Shown here piece after piece: positions 8,797 through 18,693 of a stretch of DNA of 50,199 nt; position 1 is the first letter of the stretch, and every line of letters begins with the position of its first letter. The stretch is from Pseudomonadota bacterium (GTDB lineage: Bacteria > Pseudomonadota > Gammaproteobacteria > Burkholderiales > Burkholderiaceae), in contig JAKORH010000344.1 of NCBI GenBank assembly GCA_029777935.1, positions 1 through 50,199 on the forward strand, given 5' to 3'. Made by a program: the position numbers and the translations under genes. The notes beneath the pieces were generated by a model. The model searched no databases. It saw only the letters and a program-made list of their open reading frames with translations, and had not been told where the DNA came from.

Positions 8797-9693
8797 TCAG
8801 ACGAGGCCGTGCGACTTGAACCACTCCGTCATGCGCTTCCAGCCGTCCTCCGCGGCATCCTTCACGTAGCTCGGCCGGTAGTCGGCATGGAATGCGTGGC
8901 CCGCATCCGCGTAGACGTGGAATTCGCATTTGTCGTTGCCCGCCGCCTTCAGAGCCGCGCGCATCTTCTCGATGTCCGATACCGGAATGCCGTTGTCCTT
9001 CGCGCCGTACAGGCCCAGCACCGGCACGTGGATCTGCGACGCCGCGTCGAGCACGGACTTGTCGCCTGGCACGAACGCGGACGACAGCGGGCCATACCAC
9101 GCGACCGCGGCCTTCAGCTTCGGGTCGTGCGCGGCGTACATCCACGTGACGCGTCCGCCCCAACAGAAACCGGTGATGCCGAGCCGGTCGGGGTCGCCGC
9201 CGTTCTTCGCCGCCCAGGCGGCGGTCGCGTCGAGGTCACTGTCGAACTGCGACGACGGCGTCTTGCCCATGAAGTCGCGCACGATCACCGCGATACTCTC
9301 GGCCTTGGTGACGTCTCCGGCGCGTGCGAACAGGTCGGGCGCGACCGCGAGGTGGCCGAGCTTCGCGAGCCGGCGGCACAGGTCCTGGATGTATTCGTGC
9401 AAGCCGAACGCCTCGTGGGCGACCAGGATCGTCGACAGTCCGGTGCGTCCTGCGGGCATCGCGCGGTACGCGAGGATCTCGCCTCCGCTGACCGGGATCC
9501 TCACCGGCCCCGCAGTGAGTCCGTTCGCATCGGTCTTGATCACCGTCTGCGCCTGAGCCGGTGAAACCGCAAGCGCGAAGCCGGTCGTCAGCGTCCCGGC
9601 GACGAAGCCGCGGCGCGTAACCGCCAGCGGCGGCGTGAGGCTGTCGATGTGCTGCCGCTCGTCCGGTACCGAAGCGTCGCTCCGTTCTTCCAT
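8797..9693 (-). CDS. Dienelactone hydrolase family protein with Tat signal peptide
   Basis: The 298-aa paralogue of the downstream gene has the triad motifs GFCWGG (Cys177), YGAKDNGIP and YADAGHAFH. Its first 50 residues hold a twin-arginine leader: TRRGFVAG with Arg27-Arg28, a hydrophobic stretch, then a cleavage-like SPAQAQ. It is therefore expected to be folded in the cytoplasm and exported to the periplasm. Members of the YghX/Tat-dienelactone-hydrolase group share this layout. The start at 9693 leaves a 25-residue pre-Tat extension; a later start is possible. Confidence 0.88.
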   Translation of the reverse strand: MEERSDASVPDERQHIDSLTPPLAVTRRGFVAGTLTTGFALAVSPAQAQTVIKTDANGLTAGPVRIPVSGGEILAYRAMPAGRTGLSTILVAHEAFGLHEYIQDLCRRLAKLGHLAVAPDLFARAGDVTKAESIAVIVRDFMGKTPSSQFDSDLDATAAWAAKNGGDPDRLGITGFCWGGRVTWMYAAHDPKLKAAVAWYGPLSSAFVPGDKSVLDAASQIHVPVLGLYGAKDNGIPVSDIEKMRAALKAAGNDKCEFHVYADAGHAFHADYRPSYVKDAAEDGWKRMTEWFKSHGLV

Positions 9694-9880
9694 CCCTGTC
9701 CTCCAGAGGCAATTGTCAGGTCGCGCGGTTCGATGCCGGCGCGACGGTTCGATAGGATCGGCTCGGCTAGAATTCCCGCGATCCCCGATTCACGTGCGCC
9801 GCGCCTCCACAAGGGGCGCCGGTGCGTGTTGCCCGGCGTCTCTTGTCTTCTGGAGGCGCGGCGGACGGAAAGGATATCCG

Positions 9881-11344
9881 ATGCCATTCGACATCGAGAC
9901 GCTGGCACAGCGCTTCCGGCGCCTGGCGCCCGCCGTCGACCACTGCGCGCTGCGCGTGGTCGACGAAACCTCGGAATTCACTTCCGTCCGTCAGGACGTG
10001 CCGGAACCGACGATCAAGTCGATCGACCGCGGCGCGATGGTGACGGTCATCGACGGCGACGGGCTCGGCTACGCGGCCAGCAGCGACCTGTCGGACGCCG
10101 GCCTGCGCGCGGCGATCGCGCGCGCCTCCGAATGGGCGCGCTTGTCGCAGGGCCGCAGCGTATTCGATGGACGCGCGCCGAAGCTGCCCGCGCCGCGCGG
10201 CCGCTACGCGTCGCCGACGGTCATGCCCGTCACGTGGAACAAGGCCGATCGCATCGACCTGCTGCTGCGCGAATCGCGCGCATGCCGGATCGACGATCGC
10301 ATCGTCGACTGGCAGGCGAGCCTGTGGACGATCCGCGCACGCACGCTGCAGCTCACCGCCGACGGCGGCGAAGCTATGCAGGACATCGACCTGACGATCC
10401 CGAGCCTGCACGTAGTCGCGCACGAAGGGCACATCACGCAGACGCGCTCGTGGGGCGGCCGCGGCAACGGCTTCTGCCAGCAGGGCGGGCTGGAGATCAT
10501 CGAGCGCTCGGGCTTCGTCGGCGGCGGCCGCCGCACCGCCGAAGAAGCCCTGCAGTTGCTCGCCGCGCCGAACTGCCCGAGCGGCAAGTTCGACGTGATC
10601 CTGATGCCGGACCAGATGATGCTGCAGATCCACGAGTCGATCGGGCATCCGCTGGAACTGGACCGCATCCTCGGCGACGAGCGCAACTATGCGGGCACGA
10701 GCTTCGTCACGCTCGACATGTTCGGCACCTACCAGTACGGCTCGAAGCTGCTGAACGTCACCTTCGATCCCACACGCGAGGTCGAGTTCGCGAGCTTCGC
10801 GTTCGACGACGAAGGCGCGCCCGCCGAGCGCCAGCACCTGATCCGCGACGGCGTCCTGCTGCGGCCGCTCGGCGGCACGGTGTCGCAGCAGCGCGCGCAA
10901 CGCCTGCGCCTCGGCCTCGCGGGCGTGGCCACCGCGCGCGCCAGTTCCTGGAACCGGCCGCCGATCGACCGCATGAGCAACCTGAACATCGAGCCCGGCG
11001 CGTCCACGCTCGACGAGATGATCGCGTCGACCGCAGACGGCATCCTGATGCAGACCAACACGTCGTGGTCGATCGACGATTCGCGCAACAAGTTCCAGTT
11101 CGGCTGCGAATGGGGCCGGCGCATCCGCGACGGCACGCTGGCCGAAGTGGTGCGCAACTGCAACTACCGCGGCATCTCGGCCACCTTCTGGCGTTCGCTG
11201 GCGATGGTCGGTGATGCCGCGACGCTCGAGATCCTCGGCACGCCGTACTGCGGCAAGGGCGAGCCAAACCAGACGATCCGCGTCGGCCACGCCAGCCCCG
11301 CGTGCAAGTTCACGAACGTCGACGTGTTCGGAGCCGAGGAATGA
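9881..11344 (+). CDS. tldD: TldD-family metalloprotease subunit
   Basis: The 487-aa product begins at ATG 9881, the first start in the protein-like part of the frame; a purine-rich GGAAAGGA precedes it. The zinc-site motif HESIGH (His251 to His256, HExxxH) sits in the usual context IHESIGHPLELDRILGDE. The C-terminal part has the family run MSNLNIEPGAS and TNTSWSIDDSRNKFQFGCEWG. TldD acts with TldE/PmbA as a heterodimeric peptidase that cleaves unfolded peptides such as CcdA or microcin B17 precursor. The stop overlaps the start of the TldE-like partner by 4 bases, matching an obligate pair. A TAGAAT at 9768-9773 is a possible -10 element. Confidence 0.9.
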   Translation: MPFDIETLAQRFRRLAPAVDHCALRVVDETSEFTSVRQDVPEPTIKSIDRGAMVTVIDGDGLGYAASSDLSDAGLRAAIARASEWARLSQGRSVFDGRAPKLPAPRGRYASPTVMPVTWNKADRIDLLLRESRACRIDDRIVDWQASLWTIRARTLQLTADGGEAMQDIDLTIPSLHVVAHEGHITQTRSWGGRGNGFCQQGGLEIIERSGFVGGGRRTAEEALQLLAAPNCPSGKFDVILMPDQMMLQIHESIGHPLELDRILGDERNYAGTSFVTLDMFGTYQYGSKLLNVTFDPTREVEFASFAFDDEGAPAERQHLIRDGVLLRPLGGTVSQQRAQRLRLGLAGVATARASSWNRPPIDRMSNLNIEPGASTLDEMIASTADGILMQTNTSWSIDDSRNKFQFGCEWGRRIRDGTLAEVVRNCNYRGISATFWRSLAMVGDAATLEILGTPYCGKGEPNQTIRVGHASPACKFTNVDVFGAEE

Positions 11345-12663
11345 AGGAGCTCTTCTTCGCGCTGGCCGACTTCGCCGTTGCCAAGCTGCGCGGCAAGGAA
11401 GTGCTGCTGGCGAATTTCTCCGGCGAGGCGTCGGACTTCGTGCGCTTCAATCGCGGCCGCGTGCGGCAGCCGATGTCGGTGCGGCAGGCCTATCTGACGC
11501 TGACGCTGATCGAAGGCAATCGCCACGACGGCGTCACGCTGGCGCTCGCCGGCACGCCCGACGAGGACCGCGCGGCGGTCGCGCACGCGATCGACGCGAT
11601 GCGCGCCGACCTGCCGTCGCTGCCCGAGGACCCATATCTGCTGTACGCGACCGAAGCGCACTCGTCGGACCACGCGCGCACCGGCACCCTGCCCGCGCCC
11701 GCGCAGGCGATCGACGACATCGTGAAACTCTCCGACGCCCTCGACGTGGTGGGGCTGCTCGCGAGCGGCCCGGTGTATCGCGGCTTCGCCAATTCGCTCG
11801 GCCAGCGCAACTGGCACACGGTCGACGCGTTCCTGTTCGACTGGTCCGTCTATCAGGCGGGCGACAAGGCGGTGAAATGCAACTACGCCGGCGCGCAGTG
11901 GGACCGCGCCGAGCTTGCGCGGCGGCTCGACGCCGCGCGCGAGCAGCTTGACTACCTCGCGCGGCCCGTGAAGACGATCGCGCCGGGCGAATACCGGGCA
12001 TATGTCGCACCCGCCGCGCTCGACGAAATGCTGTGGCTGCTGAACTGGGGCGGCGTGTCGGAGAAGGAGCAGCGGACCAAGCAGAGCGTGTTGCAACGGC
12101 TGGTCGACGGCGAAGCGCAGCTCGCGCCCGCGATCACGCTGCGCGAGCACACCGCGCAGGGGCTCGCGCCCGCGTTCGACGACGCGGGCTTCGCGCGTCC
12201 GCCGGCGGTCGAACTGGTCCGCGCCGGCTGCCACGCCGGCAGCCTGATCTCGCCGCGCACCGCGCGCGAATACGGACTCGCGCCCAACGGCGCCGACGAG
12301 GCCGAGTCGATGCACTCGATGGAACTCGCCCCCGGCGAACTGCCGCAGTCGGAAGTGTTGTCGGCGCTCGACACCGGCATCTACGTCGGCAACTTCCACT
12401 ACCTGAACTTCTCCGACCGGCCGTCGGCGCGCATCACCGGCATGACGCGCTTCGCGACCTTCTGGGTCGAGAGCGGAAAGATCGCCGCGCCGCTGGCGGT
12501 GATGCGCTTCGACGACACGCTGTACCGGATGCTCGGCACGCGGCTCGAACGCCTGACGCACGAAAGCGAGTGGATCCTGAACAACGGCACGTACGGCGGC
12601 CGCTCGGTCGAGACCAGCCGCGTGCCCGGCGCGCTGCTGGGCGGGTTGACGCTGACGCTGTAG
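11341..12663 (+). CDS. TldE/PmbA-like partner subunit of the TldD protease
   Basis: The 440-aa protein starts at ATG 11341 inside the tldD stop. It belongs to the TldD/PmbA superfamily by overall pattern (SGEASDFVRFNRGRVRQP near the N-terminus; a C-terminal half with YVGNFHYLNFSDRPSARITG and FWVESGKIAAPL) but lacks the HExxxH zinc motif, as expected for the non-catalytic TldE side of the heterodimer. In E. coli the two genes are unlinked; here they are adjacent and coupled. A 139-bp stretch at 25981-26119 is a colinear diverged copy of 11920-12058 from this gene. Confidence 0.85.
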   Translation: MKELFFALADFAVAKLRGKEVLLANFSGEASDFVRFNRGRVRQPMSVRQAYLTLTLIEGNRHDGVTLALAGTPDEDRAAVAHAIDAMRADLPSLPEDPYLLYATEAHSSDHARTGTLPAPAQAIDDIVKLSDALDVVGLLASGPVYRGFANSLGQRNWHTVDAFLFDWSVYQAGDKAVKCNYAGAQWDRAELARRLDAAREQLDYLARPVKTIAPGEYRAYVAPAALDEMLWLLNWGGVSEKEQRTKQSVLQRLVDGEAQLAPAITLREHTAQGLAPAFDDAGFARPPAVELVRAGCHAGSLISPRTAREYGLAPNGADEAESMHSMELAPGELPQSEVLSALDTGIYVGNFHYLNFSDRPSARITGMTRFATFWVESGKIAAPLAVMRFDDTLYRMLGTRLERLTHESEWILNNGTYGGRSVETSRVPGALLGGLTLTL

Positions 12664-12828
12664 CGGCGCGCGCGGGCGCTCCGATCCGCGGGTGCGGCCC
12701 CTCCCCGCATCGCATCACGGCCGCGAACTGCCATGGATCAAGGCGAGCGCCCCGGATCCGCGCGCAGACTCGCGCACCGTTGTCGCCGACGCAACGTGGC
12801 GACCGTGTCACCTGCTCCGGAGGCTTGC

Positions 12829-12981
12829 ATGGATGCGTCCTACGAACACGCGGAATATGACGCCGACGAATCGCCGTTGCCACCGATGGCAAACAAGTGG
12901 GCGCCGCTGTTCCTGCCGCTGATCGCGGCCACGATGGGGTTGCTGTTCGTCGGCATCATGCTGCTGACGCTGCACTATTGA
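12829..12981 (+). CDS. Small single-pass membrane protein (50 aa)
   Basis: An ATG at 12829 with a GGAGG ribosome site 6-10 bases upstream opens a 50-residue frame. The first half is acidic (MDASYEHAEYDADESP). The second is one strong membrane helix (WAPLFLPLIAATMGLLFVGI) ending in LLTLHY. Small proteins of this kind are common in Proteobacteria near tldDE or alone, but I do not recognise a named family. The start of a REP-like repeat follows the stop by 2 bases. No function can be given. Confidence 0.65.
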   Translation: MDASYEHAEYDADESPLPPMANKWAPLFLPLIAATMGLLFVGIMLLTLHY

Positions 12982-12983
12982 GC

Positions 12984-13050
12984 GTTCGGCAGATGGCTTG
13001 ACGTTCTTCCGCACGGTCGTCGCCCCGGCGAAGGCCGGGGCCCGATTCGC
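12984..13050. repeat. REP-like repeat with conserved leader
   Basis: Two bases after a stop codon the sequence runs TTCGGCAGATGG, CTTGACGTTCTTCC, GCACGG, then a perfect hairpin CCCCGGC-GAAG-GCCGGGG (13023-13040). The same leader (TTCGG-A-ATGG-TTGACGTTCTTCC-CACGG, with a few changes) precedes a hairpin at 22961-23016, again 3 bases after a stop codon. The element lies between convergent genes (12981 and 13057), where it could act as a bidirectional terminator. Confidence 0.75.
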
Positions 13051-13056
13051 GCCGAT

Positions 13057-13517
13057 CTACGGTCGCAAGTCGATCTCGTCGCGGTGGCCGAAGCCGATCG
13101 CGTTGTCGACGAAGTACAGCCGCGCGGGAACAAGCACATACCATGACGCCTTGCCGAGCGCCTGCGCCAGGGCGAGCGGCGCACGCGCCGCGTCCCGCAC
13201 CACCGCGTAGCGCTCGCCGTACAGACGCATCGCGTGCGCCCGCGGTTCGCCGCGCAGCTCGTTCGCGCTGCCTTCGAGCTGGATGCCCTTGATGCGTGGC
13301 CAGTCGTCATAGTCCTGCTGGATCGTCGCGCTGACGCGTGCGTCAGCAGCGAGATTCCGGCCGTGGCGGCTGGCGGGCGAGGAGAGGAAGAACAGCGTGA
13401 AGCCGTCGGCCGCGTAGAACACCGCCGCGGCCCACGGACCTTCGCTGCCACATGTCGCGAGCGTCATCACGTGGCATTCGCTCAGGTAGGCGAGCGCGCG
13501 CCCGCGGGCATCCCGGG

Positions 13518-13521
<4 letters not shown>
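13057..13521 (-). CDS. Pyridoxamine 5'-phosphate oxidase-fold flavoprotein
   Basis: The 154-aa protein has the split-barrel pattern of the PNPOx-like family: HVMTLATCGSEGPWAAAVFYAADGFTLFFLSSPASRHGRN near the N-terminus, VSATIQQDYDDWPRIKGIQLEG in the middle, and VPARLYFVDNAIGFGHRDEI at the end. Such proteins bind FMN, F420 or haem and reduce varied substrates; true PdxH has extra motifs not seen here. It starts inside the last codons of the sigma-54 activator (4-base overlap) and so is cotranslated with it. A role linked to the aromatic pathway or to sensing is inference only. Confidence 0.8.
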
Positions 13522-15263
<1,742 letters not shown>

Positions 15264-15371
15264 AGAGAGCCTCCTAGCGCGCGCTAGTCTCGGCGTCCGT
15301 TTGCCTGCGACGAATTGATGCGCGTCAAGGAATCCAGCGCGCGCCGCATGCGCGGCGCATCGGAACGGGCT

Positions 15372-15434
15372 TCAGCATTTGATCAAGATTCGACCGCCCG
15401 GCGCGCAACGTCTCATCAAATGATCAACGGTCGA
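15372..15434 (+). promoter_or_regulatory. Two upstream activator sites for the XylR/DmpR-type regulator
   Basis: Two 22-bp direct repeats, 15372-15393 and 15413-15434, share TCA-n-CA-nn-TGATCAA-nnnn-CGA and start 41 bp apart, close to four helical turns, so both lie on one DNA face. The second, read on the minus strand, contains TTGATCATTTGATGA, very close to the XylR/DmpR upstream-site consensus TTGATCAATTGATCAA; the first contains TTGATCAAATG. They end 143 bp upstream of the -24 element, a normal looping distance. No clear IHF site was found between them. Confidence 0.8.
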
Positions 15435-15577
15435 ATCGATGCGCCACTTCCGCCGCGTCTTCAGCGCAGGTGCGCGCGCGCGGCTTTCATTGCGCTGCAA
15501 TAGGCACGCGGCTCTCGCTGGACGGCCGATTCGCGCGTTCGAAGCGAGTTGCATTGCTGCCGCGCGCCATCGGGCGA

Positions 15578-15593
15578 TGGCACGCGCATTGCA
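15578..15593 (+). promoter_or_regulatory. Sigma-54 (-24/-12) promoter of the phenylphosphate synthase operon
   Basis: TGGCACG-CGCA-TTGCA is an exact match to the sigma-54 consensus, with the invariant GG (15579-15580) and GC (15591-15592) separated by the required 10 bases. The predicted transcript starts near 15604, about 60 bases before the ATG at 15665. Confidence 0.9.
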
Positions 15594-15664
15594 GTGGTAA
15601 TTGGCTACCGCCCGGATGCGCCCGCGCCGCCCGGGATCCGATCACCCACGCAACGGGAGTGCCG

Positions 15665-17500
15665 ATGAAGTTTCCGAGCCCGCACGACGTCAAGGCAAAC
15701 ACGATTCCCGGCACCGAAGGCTGGGAGCGGATGTACCCGTACCAGTATCAGTTCGTCACCGACGATGCCGACCGCAACCGCTACGAGAAGGAGACGTTCT
15801 GGTTCTATGACGGGCTGCACTATCCGGAACCGCTCTATCCGTTCGACACGATCTGGGACGAGGCGTGGTACCTCGCGCTGTCGCAGTACAACAACCGCAT
15901 CTTCCAGGTGCCTCCGGTGCGCGGCGTCGATCACCGCATCATCAACGGCTACGTCTACATCTCGCCGGTGCCGGTCAAGGACCCGGAAGAGATCGGCCGC
16001 CGCGTGCCGAACTTCATGGAGCGCGCCGGTTTCTACTTCAAGAACTGGGACGCGCTCGAGGCGAAGTGGAAGAAGAAGATGGAGGCGACGATCCGCGAGC
16101 TCGAGGCGCTCGACATCCCGAAACTCCCCGAGCTCGAGGACCTGTCGGTCGTCACGGAGGCGCTCGGCGAGTCGAAGGGCTTCCACCTGATCAAGGCGTA
16201 CGACGACCTGATCAACCTCGGCATCAAGTGCTGGCAGTACCACTTCGAGTTCCTGAACCTCGGCTACGCCGCGTACGTGTTCTTTCTCGACTTCGCGCAG
16301 AAGCTCTTCCCGAGCATCCCCCTGCAGCGGGTGACGCAGATGATCTCGGGCATCGACGTCATCATGTACCAGTCCGACGAGGAACTGAAGAAGCTCGCCC
16401 GCAAGGCCATCGAGCTCGACGTCGTCAGCGCCGTCACGTTCAGCGCCGAGTGGAGCGAGGTCGAGCCGGCGTTGCGCAAGCTCGCGCGCGGCGGGCAGTG
16501 GCTGGCAGCGCTCGACGCGGCGCGCAATCCGTGGTTCCACATCTCGACCGGGACGGGCTGGTACCACCACGACCGCTCGTGGAACGACAACATGAACGTC
16601 CCGCTGTCGGGCATCCAGACCTACATCCGCAAGATCCAGCAGGGCGCGAACATCGAGCGGCCGATGCAGAAGGTGCGGGCGGAGCGCGACCGCATCACGC
16701 AGGAGTACCGCGCGCTGATCGCGAACGACGCCGACCGCGAGCAGTTCGACCAGCTTCTCGGCACGGCGAAGACGGTATTCCCGTACGTGGAGAACCACCT
16801 GTTCTACGTCGAGCACTGGTTCCACTCGATCTTCTGGAACAAGGTGCGCGAAGTCGCGGCGATCCTGAAGGAGCACGGCATCGTCGCGGACGTCGAGGAC
16901 GTCTGGTACCTGCGCCGCGACGAGATCAAGCAGGCGCTGTGGGACGTCGTCACCGCATGGGCGACCGGCGTGACGCCGCGCGGCGCCAAGACCTGGCCGA
17001 CGGAGATCGCCTGGCGCAAGGGCGTCATGCAGAAGTTCCGCGAGTGGCGCGCGCCGCCGGCGATCGGCACGGCGCCCGAGGTGATCCAGGAGCCGTTCAC
17101 GATCGTGCTGTGGGGCGTGACCAACAAGTCGCTTGCGGACTGGGCATCGGTGCAGGAGGTGTCCGATCCCGAAAGCGTCAAGGAGCTCAAGGGCTTCGCG
17201 GGCAGCCCTGGCGTCATCTCGGGCCGGGCGCGCGTTTGCCGCACCGTCGACGAAATCCGCCAGCTCGAGGAAGGCGAGATTCTGGTCGCGCCGACGACGT
17301 CGCCATCGTGGGCGCCTGCGTTCGCGAAGATCGGCGCGTGCGTCACCGACGTCGGCGGCGTGATGAGCCACGCGGCGATCGTTTGCCGCGAGTACGGCAT
17401 GCCGGCCGTCGTCGGCACCGGCCACGCGACGAAGATCATCCGCACCGGGATGATGCTGCACGTCGACGGCTCGAGCGGCGCGGTGTCGATCGCGCGCTGA
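15665..17500 (+). CDS. ppsA: Phenylphosphate synthase alpha-type subunit (PEP-synthase-like phosphohistidine domain)
   Basis: The 611-aa protein matches the 70-kDa component of anaerobic phenol phosphorylation, which carries phosphate from the ATP-binding subunit to phenol through a histidine. The first 500 residues lack the usual PEP-synthase ATP-grasp and are rich in aromatic and acidic residues. The C-terminal swivelling domain has GFAGSPGVISGRARV, APTTSPSWAPAFAKIGACVT and the phosphohistidine loop GGVMSHAAIVCREYG with His569, the conserved site in this family. Start ATG 15665 has GGGAG at 15655-15659. It is the first gene behind the sigma-54 promoter and lies 19 bases before the ATP-binding partner. 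Relatives acting on other phenols or on different acceptors exist, so the true substrate may be a substituted phenol. Confidence 0.85.
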   Translation: MKFPSPHDVKANTIPGTEGWERMYPYQYQFVTDDADRNRYEKETFWFYDGLHYPEPLYPFDTIWDEAWYLALSQYNNRIFQVPPVRGVDHRIINGYVYISPVPVKDPEEIGRRVPNFMERAGFYFKNWDALEAKWKKKMEATIRELEALDIPKLPELEDLSVVTEALGESKGFHLIKAYDDLINLGIKCWQYHFEFLNLGYAAYVFFLDFAQKLFPSIPLQRVTQMISGIDVIMYQSDEELKKLARKAIELDVVSAVTFSAEWSEVEPALRKLARGGQWLAALDAARNPWFHISTGTGWYHHDRSWNDNMNVPLSGIQTYIRKIQQGANIERPMQKVRAERDRITQEYRALIANDADREQFDQLLGTAKTVFPYVENHLFYVEHWFHSIFWNKVREVAAILKEHGIVADVEDVWYLRRDEIKQALWDVVTAWATGVTPRGAKTWPTEIAWRKGVMQKFREWRAPPAIGTAPEVIQEPFTIVLWGVTNKSLADWASVQEVSDPESVKELKGFAGSPGVISGRARVCRTVDEIRQLEEGEILVAPTTSPSWAPAFAKIGACVTDVGGVMSHAAIVCREYGMPAVVGTGHATKIIRTGMMLHVDGSSGAVSIAR

Positions 17501-17519
17501 ACCGGCTGGCAAGGCGGCG

Positions 17520-18647
17520 ATGACATCCGTCGCACCGGTGATCGCCTGGGCGCAGCAGCACCTGGCGGCGGACGCCGAGCGTCCGCTGTTGTGCTGGTTC
17601 GAGGCGTGCTCGAAGGAGTCGGTGCCGCTGGTCGGCGGCAAATGCGCGTCGCTCGGCGAGCTGATCAACGCCGGCGTGCGGGTGCCGCCCGGCTTCGCGC
17701 TCACGACCGAAGGCTATCGCGCGTTCATGCACGAGTCGGGCGTCGACCGCGAGGTCGCGGCGCGGCTGCGCCACGTCGACGTGCGCGACCTAGGCGCGCT
17801 GGAGGAGGCCAGCACCTGCATCCGGGCAACGATCGAAGCGCAGTCGTTCTCGGCGGAGCTGGAGGACCTGGTCGGCGAGGCCTACCGGCGGCTGGGCGTG
17901 CGCTGCGCGATGCCCGCCGTGCCGGTCGCGGTGCGCTCCAGCGCGACCGCCGAGGACCTGCCCGACGCGAGCTTCGCGGGCCAGCAGGACACCTTCCTGT
18001 GGATTCGCGGCATCGACGCAGTGCTGCATCACGTCCGGCGCTGCATCTCGAGCCTGTACACGGCGCGCGCGATCAGCTATCGCGCGAACCACGGCTTCGG
18101 CGAACACGACGTCGCGATCGGCGTCGGCATCCAGAAGATGGCGAACTCCGTCGCCGCTGGCGTCATGTTCACGCTGAACCCGATCAACGGCGACCGCTCG
18201 GTGATCGTGATCGACTCCAACTTCGGCTTCGGCGAGTCGGTCGTCTCGGGCGAGGTCACGCCGGACCACTTCGTCGTCAACAAGGTCACGCTCGACATCC
18301 TCGAGCGCGTCGTGTCGACCAAGCACGTCTGCTACACGGTCGACCCGAAGGAGCAGCAATCGAGGGCGTTCGAGGTGCCGTTCGAACGCCAGAACGTGCA
18401 GTCGCTGGTCGATGACGAGATCACGCAGCTCGCCTGGATGGGCAAGCAGATCGAGAAGCACTACGGCCGGCCGCTCGACATCGAGTGGGCGCTCGACAAG
18501 GACCTGCCGGCCGGCGGCAACCTCTTCATCCTCCAGGCGCGTCCGGAGACGGTCTGGAGCCGCAAGAAACAGCCGGCGATCGCGAGCGGCGAAGCCTCCG
18601 CGATGCGCTACATCGTCTCGAGCCTGCTTGAGGGCAGGAAGCTCTGA
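17520..18647 (+). CDS. ppsB: Phenylphosphate synthase beta-type subunit (PEP/pyruvate-binding ATP-grasp)
   Basis: The 375-aa protein is the ATP-binding half of a PEP synthase standing alone: VGGKCASLGELINAGVRVPPGF (about 40-61), AVRSSATAEDLPDASFAGQ (about 139-157), SVAAGVMFTLNPI, and the C-terminal LDIEWALDKD and FILQARPETVW. It ends where the phosphohistidine domain of a full PEP synthase would begin; that domain is supplied by the preceding gene. Its size fits the 40-kDa component of the Thauera-type enzyme, in which ATP is used to pyrophosphorylate the partner histidine with release of AMP and phosphate. ATG 17520 is 19 bases after the alpha stop. Confidence 0.86.
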   Translation: MTSVAPVIAWAQQHLAADAERPLLCWFEACSKESVPLVGGKCASLGELINAGVRVPPGFALTTEGYRAFMHESGVDREVAARLRHVDVRDLGALEEASTCIRATIEAQSFSAELEDLVGEAYRRLGVRCAMPAVPVAVRSSATAEDLPDASFAGQQDTFLWIRGIDAVLHHVRRCISSLYTARAISYRANHGFGEHDVAIGVGIQKMANSVAAGVMFTLNPINGDRSVIVIDSNFGFGESVVSGEVTPDHFVVNKVTLDILERVVSTKHVCYTVDPKEQQSRAFEVPFERQNVQSLVDDEITQLAWMGKQIEKHYGRPLDIEWALDKDLPAGGNLFILQARPETVWSRKKQPAIASGEASAMRYIVSSLLEGRKL

Positions 18648-18693
18648 TCCGGCCGCCCCGGCGGCCTCCATTGCGCCATACGACTGAGGAACC

